From assembly GCA_900315585.1 (NCBI GenBank), contig OMZP01000008.1:1-57952 (forward strand): a DNA stretch of 57,952 nucleotides, given 5' to 3'. Below the pieces are notes generated by a model. That model saw nothing but the letters and a program-made list of their open reading frames with translations, did no database searches and had not been told where the DNA came from. This document shows positions 53,858 through 57,952 of this stretch, in pieces. The translations under genes were made by a program, and so were the position numbers. The stretch's first letter is position 1, and each line of letters opens with the position of its first letter. Source of the stretch: an uncultured Eubacteriales bacterium (GTDB taxonomy: Bacteria > Bacillota > Clostridia > Christensenellales > Aristaeellaceae).

Positions 53858-54457
53858 CTACCCATATATTATACACATTTCTTCATTTTCCGCAAGTTCT
53901 TTTCGCCATTCCTCCCCCCGTAAAAAGTGGGTTATGGCCGTTTTCAGGCGGTTTTCACAAAATGTATACAATTTCTCGCCGGATTCGCCGCGGAGCGCGA
54001 GCCGCACGGGCCGGGCCTGGGGCGCGCCCTCCGACAGGCGGCGGAAGCCCCCGGCGGCCTCCCCCTCCACCACCAGCGCCTCCGCCACGCACAGGGACAG
54101 GTTCCGCCGGGCATAGGCGTTGAGGCGGCGGACCTTGCGCGAGCGCGGGCTTTCCTTCCATTGGAACGCCAGCGCCGGGGCCGGGTCGATCAGCGCCAGG
54201 CGCTCCACCGGCAGCTGCTCCGACAGCGCCAGCGCCGCCCCGCAGCCCAGCCCCCGGGCCAGGATCGCCGCCTCGCCGCAGTCCCGCCGCGCCGATTGCA
54301 AGAGGCTTTGAAGGGACGGGAGAGGGGCCTCCCCCGCGGCCCAGTCGAAGGGGTAGGTCTGGACTTTTCCCGAAAAAAGCCCGGAGAGGGCATTCTCTCC
54401 GAGCCTGGGGTCGTCGATCACGAGGCAGCCGACGGCCTGATCTTCCTTGTTTTGCAT
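53858..54457 (-). CDS. Alpha/beta-hydrolase-like protein with degenerate nucleophile elbow
   Basis: The product is 199 aa. AAILARGLGCGAALALSEQL then RLALIDPAPAL resembles the nucleophile elbow and next strand of alpha/beta hydrolases. The usual GxSxG serine is replaced by glycine (GLGCG), so normal esterase chemistry is doubtful. It begins 32 nt after the potassium uptake gene trkA and shares its direction, probably as the last gene of that operon. The ribosome-binding site is weak, and the start is uncertain. Its last codons overlap the promoter of the next gene. Confidence 0.6.
   Translation of the reverse strand: MQNKEDQAVGCLVIDDPRLGENALSGLFSGKVQTYPFDWAAGEAPLPSLQSLLQSARRDCGEAAILARGLGCGAALALSEQLPVERLALIDPAPALAFQWKESPRSRKVRRLNAYARRNLSLCVAEALVVEGEAAGGFRRLSEGAPQARPVRLALRGESGEKLYTFCENRLKTAITHFLRGEEWRKELAENEEMCIIYG
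53868..53895 (-). promoter_or_regulatory. Promoter of the parvulin-type lipoprotein gene
   Basis: On the minus strand TTGCGG (53890-53895) and consensus TATAAT (53868-53873) are spaced by 16 bp. The promoter lies in the 3' end of the upstream gene. Confidence 0.65.
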
Positions 54458-54489
54458 GTGGCACCGCCCTTCCGACCGGGCGCGCCCGG

Positions 54490-55155
54490 TCAGCGTCGAT
54501 TGAGCTTCGCCAGCGTCTCGTCCTTCACCACCACCAGCAGCACGTCCTCCTCGCTGATGGCGGTGTTGGGCAGGGGCATGGCGTTCAGGCTTTCGCCGGT
54601 GCGGATGGCCACCACGTTGATGCCCAGCTTGCTGCGCATGTTCAGCTCCATCAGGGTCTTGCCCACCCACTCCGGCTTCGGGCGAATCTCCGCCATGGAG
54701 TATTCGTTGGACAGCTCCAGGAAGTCGATGATGTCGCCCGATACAAGGTTATGCGCCACGCGTCGGCCCATGTCCCGCTCCGGGAACAAAACCCGGTCCG
54801 CGCCCAGCTTTTCCAGCATGCGCCCGTGGAACTCGTCCTGGGCCTTGGCGATGACCTGCTTCGCGCCCAGCTCCTTCAGGGACATGACGATGGTGCCGCT
54901 GGCCCGGATGTCCGAGCCCATGGTGACGAAGGCCACGTCGAAGTCCGGGATGCCCAGGGCCGAGAGGGCGTCCCGGTCCATGGCATCCATCTGGACGGTG
55001 TGGGTCAGCGTGTCCCGCAGGTCCTCCACCACGTCCATGCGCCGGTCCACGCCCAGCACCTCCGCGCCGTCTTGGCACAGGGTCTCGGCGATGGCCGTGC
55101 CAAAGCGGCCCAGGCCCACCACGATGAATTGCTTCTTGGCGTTCTTCTTAGGCAT
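54490..55155 (-). CDS. ktrA: KtrA/TrkA-type potassium uptake regulatory subunit
   Basis: The product is 221 aa with an RCK_N Rossmann domain (FIVVGLGRFGTAIAETLCQDG) binding nucleotides, followed by an RCK_C domain (GESLNAMPLPNTAISEEDVL). It gates the membrane subunit encoded 12 nt upstream. The length fits KtrA rather than the double-domain TrkA. GAGGAGG precedes the ATG. Confidence 0.93.
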   Translation of the reverse strand: MPKKNAKKQFIVVGLGRFGTAIAETLCQDGAEVLGVDRRMDVVEDLRDTLTHTVQMDAMDRDALSALGIPDFDVAFVTMGSDIRASGTIVMSLKELGAKQVIAKAQDEFHGRMLEKLGADRVLFPERDMGRRVAHNLVSGDIIDFLELSNEYSMAEIRPKPEWVGKTLMELNMRSKLGINVVAIRTGESLNAMPLPNTAISEEDVLLVVVKDETLAKLNRR

Positions 55156-55167
55156 GGATAAACCTCC

Positions 55168-56598
55168 TCATCCGATCATCACCCGGTCCTCCGGGTAGCG
55201 CAGGAGCTCCTTGGCGCGGCTCTGCCTGCGGGTGAACAGCAGCGCCATGGACAGCGGCCCGATGCGCCCGATGTACATGGTGATGATGATCAGGACCCGC
55301 GCCAGGGGCACCAGGTTGGCCGAGCCGATGGCCGATATGCCCACCGTGCCCACCGCGGACACGCATTCATAGTACAGATCCAGGAACGCCGCCCCCGGCT
55401 GGAGGATCGACAGGGCGCACACGTCCACGAAGGCCACGGCGATGGCGATGAACGTGATGGCCACCGTGCGCTGCACCAGCGCCTTGTCCACCCGGCGCTC
55501 GAACACCACGATGCTGCTCTCGCCCCGGGCCACCATGCGCACCGTCAGCACCAGGATCGCCAGCGTCGTCACCTTGATGCCGCCGCCGGTGGAAGCCGGG
55601 GCCGCGCCGATGAGCATCAAAAAGCCGCCGATGAGCTTCGTGGCGTCCCGAAGGGCCGCCTGGTCCACGGTGTTGAAGCCCGCGGTGCGCAGCGTCACCG
55701 ACTGGAAAAGCGCCGCCAGCAGCTTGTCCTTCACGCTCAGCGGGCCCAGCGTGCCGGGATTGTTCCACTCCAGCGCCAGCACGATGGCCATGCCGCCAAA
55801 GAGCAGCGCGAAATAGCTGACCAGCACCAGCTTGGTGTGCAGGCGGAAGCGCCGGAAATGGCGCTTTTTCAGCATGTCGTTCAGCGCCCCGAAGCCCAGG
55901 CCGCCCACGACCACCAGCATGACCGCCGTCAGGTTTATCAGGATGTCCCCGGTGTAACCCGTCAGGCTCTGCCCGCCGCCGAACAGGTCAAACCCCGCGT
56001 TGCAGAAGGCGGACACGGAGTGGAACACGGCGAAGAAGATGCCCTTGCCCACGCCGTAGGCCGGGATCATACGGATGGCGAACAGGGCCGCGCCCACGAA
56101 TTCCACCGTGAAGGCGCTGCGGGCCACCCAGGAGATCAGGCCCACGATGCCGCCCATGTCGTCCTCGTTCAGGGAATCCTGCATGATCATGCGCTCGCGC
56201 ATGGAGATGCTCTTGCCCAGCACGCGAAAGACCAGCGTGGCGAAGGTCATGAAGCCCAGGCCGCCCAGCTGGATCAGCACCAGCAGCACCGCGTGGCCGA
56301 AGGTGGAATAGGCCGTGCCGGTGTCCACCACCACCAGGCCCGTGACGCACACGGCGGAGGTGGCGGTGAACAGCGTGTCAAACCAGGGCACGCCCTTCCC
56401 CGTCGCCGAGGCCACCGGCAGCGCGAGCAACAGGCTTCCCAGCAGTATGATGCCCAGGAAGCCCAATGCGATCATCGGCAGCGCGTTGAAGCCGGAGCGC
56501 CGGTAGAGGCGCTGTATGAGGCTGTTAATAAACCGACGTCGGTTTTCTCTTGAGGGGGTGTCCCCGATGGACAGCGGCCCCTTCCAGTTCGATAGCAC
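55168..56598 (-). CDS. ktrB: KtrB/TrkH-type potassium channel-like subunit
   Basis: The product is 476 aa with four membrane-pore-membrane repeats. Filter regions are visible as TSAVCVTGLVV, VSAFCNAGFDL, SVTLRTAGFNTVD and CVSAVGTVGISAIG, each holding the conserved glycine. It is energised and regulated through KtrA. The GTG start has AGAGGG 6 nt upstream, inside the 3' end of fruK; the gap to the fruK stop is one base. Confidence 0.93.
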   Translation of the reverse strand: MLSNWKGPLSIGDTPSRENRRRFINSLIQRLYRRSGFNALPMIALGFLGIILLGSLLLALPVASATGKGVPWFDTLFTATSAVCVTGLVVVDTGTAYSTFGHAVLLVLIQLGGLGFMTFATLVFRVLGKSISMRERMIMQDSLNEDDMGGIVGLISWVARSAFTVEFVGAALFAIRMIPAYGVGKGIFFAVFHSVSAFCNAGFDLFGGGQSLTGYTGDILINLTAVMLVVVGGLGFGALNDMLKKRHFRRFRLHTKLVLVSYFALLFGGMAIVLALEWNNPGTLGPLSVKDKLLAALFQSVTLRTAGFNTVDQAALRDATKLIGGFLMLIGAAPASTGGGIKVTTLAILVLTVRMVARGESSIVVFERRVDKALVQRTVAITFIAIAVAFVDVCALSILQPGAAFLDLYYECVSAVGTVGISAIGSANLVPLARVLIIITMYIGRIGPLSMALLFTRRQSRAKELLRYPEDRVMIG

Positions 56599-56599
56599 G

Positions 56600-57529
56600 C
56601 TAAACCCTCTCGATCTTCACCATGTCCAGGAATGCCCTGTAGACCGTCTTGTCGATGCCCCTGTGGCCCTCGGCCATGCAGCGGGCGCTGGCGCAGGCCA
56701 CGCCCATGCGGAAGGCCTCCTCCAGGTCCAGCTCGCCCATGAAGCCCGCAGACAGGCCCGCCACCATGGCGTCCCCGGCGCCCACGGTGCCCTTGACCTC
56801 GATGTTCATCCGCGGGGCGTAGAGCGTGGTTGCGCCGTCGGTGATCAGCGCGCCTTCCGCGCCCAGGGACACCGCCGCCACCTCAACGCCCATGTCGATG
56901 TACTTCAGCGCCGCAGCCTTCACATCCTGGATGGAGGTCATCCTCGAGCCCGTCATGGCCTCCAGCTCCGCCCGGTTGGGCTTGATCATGAAGGGCCTGG
57001 CCTCGAGGCCCAGAGCCAGGCGCTCCCCGTCCGCGTCCAGCACGCAGCGGCACCCCAGGCCGTCCACCGCACCAATCAGCGTGCGGTAGAAGTCGCTGGG
57101 GCAGCCCGGCGGCATAGAGCCGGAGAGGATCAGGTAGTCGCTGCCCTCGGCGTGGCGCGTCACCAGCTCCACCATCTCGCTGAGCTTTTCCTCGTCGATG
57201 GGCTTTCCGGACTCGTTCAGCTCCGTCACCACCCCGGCGGACCGGTCGAACACCTTGATGTTCGTGCGCACCGCGCCGTCGCACCAAATGAATTCATAGG
57301 GCGTGGAGTTCAGCATCAGCCGCTTTTCAAACAGCGGCGCGCTGTCGCGGTACATGAAGCCGACGCACTCGGCGTCCAGACCCAGTGCGGACACGGTCAC
57401 CGCCACGTTGATGCCCTTGCCGGCGGCGTTGTCGCCCCGGGACAGGATGCGGTTCAGCCCGCCGGGGGTGAAGTTCTCCACCGTCAGCGTGCGGTCGATG
57501 CTGGGGTTCAGGGATACGGCTGTAATCAT
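56600..57529 (-). CDS. fruK: 1-phosphofructokinase (PfkB family)
   Basis: The product is 309 aa and phosphorylates fructose-1-phosphate to fructose-1,6-bisphosphate. Family motifs are visible: GGLNRILSRGDNAAGKGINV near residue 24 and the C-terminal VKGTVGAGDAMVAG with the catalytic aspartate. A tagatose-6-phosphate kinase is a close alternative. No fruA PTS permease or fruR regulator is adjacent; ktrB and ktrA follow instead. The start overlaps the upstream small gene as ATGA. Confidence 0.88.
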   Translation of the reverse strand: MITAVSLNPSIDRTLTVENFTPGGLNRILSRGDNAAGKGINVAVTVSALGLDAECVGFMYRDSAPLFEKRLMLNSTPYEFIWCDGAVRTNIKVFDRSAGVVTELNESGKPIDEEKLSEMVELVTRHAEGSDYLILSGSMPPGCPSDFYRTLIGAVDGLGCRCVLDADGERLALGLEARPFMIKPNRAELEAMTGSRMTSIQDVKAAALKYIDMGVEVAAVSLGAEGALITDGATTLYAPRMNIEVKGTVGAGDAMVAGLSAGFMGELDLEEAFRMGVACASARCMAEGHRGIDKTVYRAFLDMVKIERV

Positions 57530-57735
57530 AAGTTGCTCCCGTCTGATGGCTTATTCGTTTCCTTTGGCGATGGCCCCCTGGCCAGGCGCTCGGCCTCCTC
57601 CGCCTCTTCTCTCGCCTCCTCCTCCACATGGCGGATGAAGCCGCCGATGTGGTGGGACAGCGTGAGCGAGACGATCAGGCACAGCGCCCCCAGCGCCAGC
57701 AGGGCGATGAGGACGATCTTCTGGGTGTCGGTCAT
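57526..57735 (-). CDS. Small single-pass membrane protein
   Basis: The product is 69 aa with one N-terminal hydrophobic helix (IVLIALLALGALCLIVSLTL), followed by a charged Glu/Ala/Arg-rich segment (EEEAREEAEEAERLARG). No family is recognised. GGAGG precedes the ATG and its stop overlaps fruK, so it is the first gene of the fruK-ktrB-ktrA operon. Confidence 0.65.
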   Translation of the reverse strand: MTDTQKIVLIALLALGALCLIVSLTLSHHIGGFIRHVEEEAREEAEEAERLARGPSPKETNKPSDGSNL

Positions 57736-57777
57736 GATCTCGCCTCCGCGTTGGGTATAATCGCCAGATTAAATCCT

Positions 57778-57805
57778 ATTATAACATATTTTTGTCAAAT
57801 TTCAA
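57778..57805 (-). promoter_or_regulatory. Promoter of the fruK operon
   Basis: On the minus strand TTGAAA (57800-57805) and TATAAT (57778-57783) are spaced by 16 bp, about 40 nt ahead of the first gene. Confidence 0.65.
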
Positions 57806-57810
57806 GTAGC

Positions 57811-57840
57811 AGGCCCAATCCCGTTCGGGATTGGGCCTTT
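57811..57840. terminator. Terminator hairpin
   Basis: AGGCCCAATCCCG and CGGGATTGGGCCT form a stem with a TT loop, followed on the plus strand by TTCGC. It insulates the fruK promoter. No rightward gene ends here within 200 bases, so it may be a relic or serve as insulation. Confidence 0.6.
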
Positions 57841-57932
57841 CGCATATTGATTCTTTATACTAAATTCCTTCTAAAACATGTACAAATGCGGAGTGGATTT
57901 TTTGTTCTGGCAAAGCTGAGCGGAGGGAGGCG

Positions 57933-57952
57933 ATGCAGCGCATCGTTGACCG
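57933..57952 (+). CDS. Possible start of a gene running off the window
   Basis: GGAGG (57922-57926) is 6 nt before ATGCAGCGCATCGTTGACC (MQRIVD). Only six codons are available, so this is a low-confidence partial call; it could be chance or repeat sequence. Confidence 0.2.

Overview
The window is G+C-rich chromosomal DNA from a spore-forming, anaerobic Gram-positive bacterium of the class Clostridia. Evidence: the spoIIAA-spoIIAB-sigF operon, spoVT and a SpoIID-type protein; the ctsR-mcsA-mcsB-clpC stress operon; a glgC-glgD pair; and [FeFe]-hydrogenase maturases. Short lipoprotein-style signal peptides and many dispersed hairpin repeats suggest an uncultured gut lineage, perhaps Christensenellales or Oscillospirales. 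That placement is inference. I found no rRNA, tRNA, CRISPR array, phage or transposase gene.

Layout. 1-7065: a SpoIID-like lipoprotein, the glycogen operon glgC-glgD-glgA (GlgA has a basic H1-like tail), a CbxX/SpoVK-type AAA+ ATPase, then a 60-bp tandem repeat. 7066-11426 (leftward): lon, ysxC, aspartokinase. 11595-16842 (rightward): a TlpA-like thioredoxin, then a TM1266-type regulator with hydF, hydE and hydG. 17004-32798 is the most unusual part: a redox and iron locus. Its left portion encodes two NusG-domain-II proteins, a DUF1622 membrane protein, an ApbE flavin transferase and a Gx-family transporter. These are transcribed away from a secreted flavoprotein reductase with two FMN-binding domains. 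To the right is a FTR1-P19-DUF2318-FtsX-FtsX-ATPase-DUF4418 iron operon, followed by a second FtsX/ATPase pair. One FtsX-type permease contains an FMN-binding domain with a complete flavinylation motif. A divergent AraC-type and DtxR-type regulator pair (33055-33863) lies beside the FTR1 promoter.

33864-57952 is mostly core functions: a DHH phosphoesterase, diaminopimelate decarboxylase, sigF operon, FtsH-like protease, class A PBP, clpC/mcsB/mcsA/ctsR, MTA/SAH nucleosidase, fused IspDF, S4 protein, HU, MazG/YabN, SpoVT, a parvulin-type lipoprotein foldase with an acidic insertion, a Ktr/Trk potassium system and 1-phosphofructokinase.

Working model (inference): ApbE exports FMN onto the secreted reductase and onto the FMN-bearing ABC permease. 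The NusG-II and Gx proteins resemble parts of flavin-based extracellular electron transfer loci. The leftward apbE operon and the rightward reductase have strong divergent promoters that share CCGGTT-type palindromes. The iron operon would then couple flavin redox chemistry to periplasmic-face iron handling by P19 and FTR1. A second genome-level signal is that at least six dispersed repeat families sit directly on or next to stop codons.
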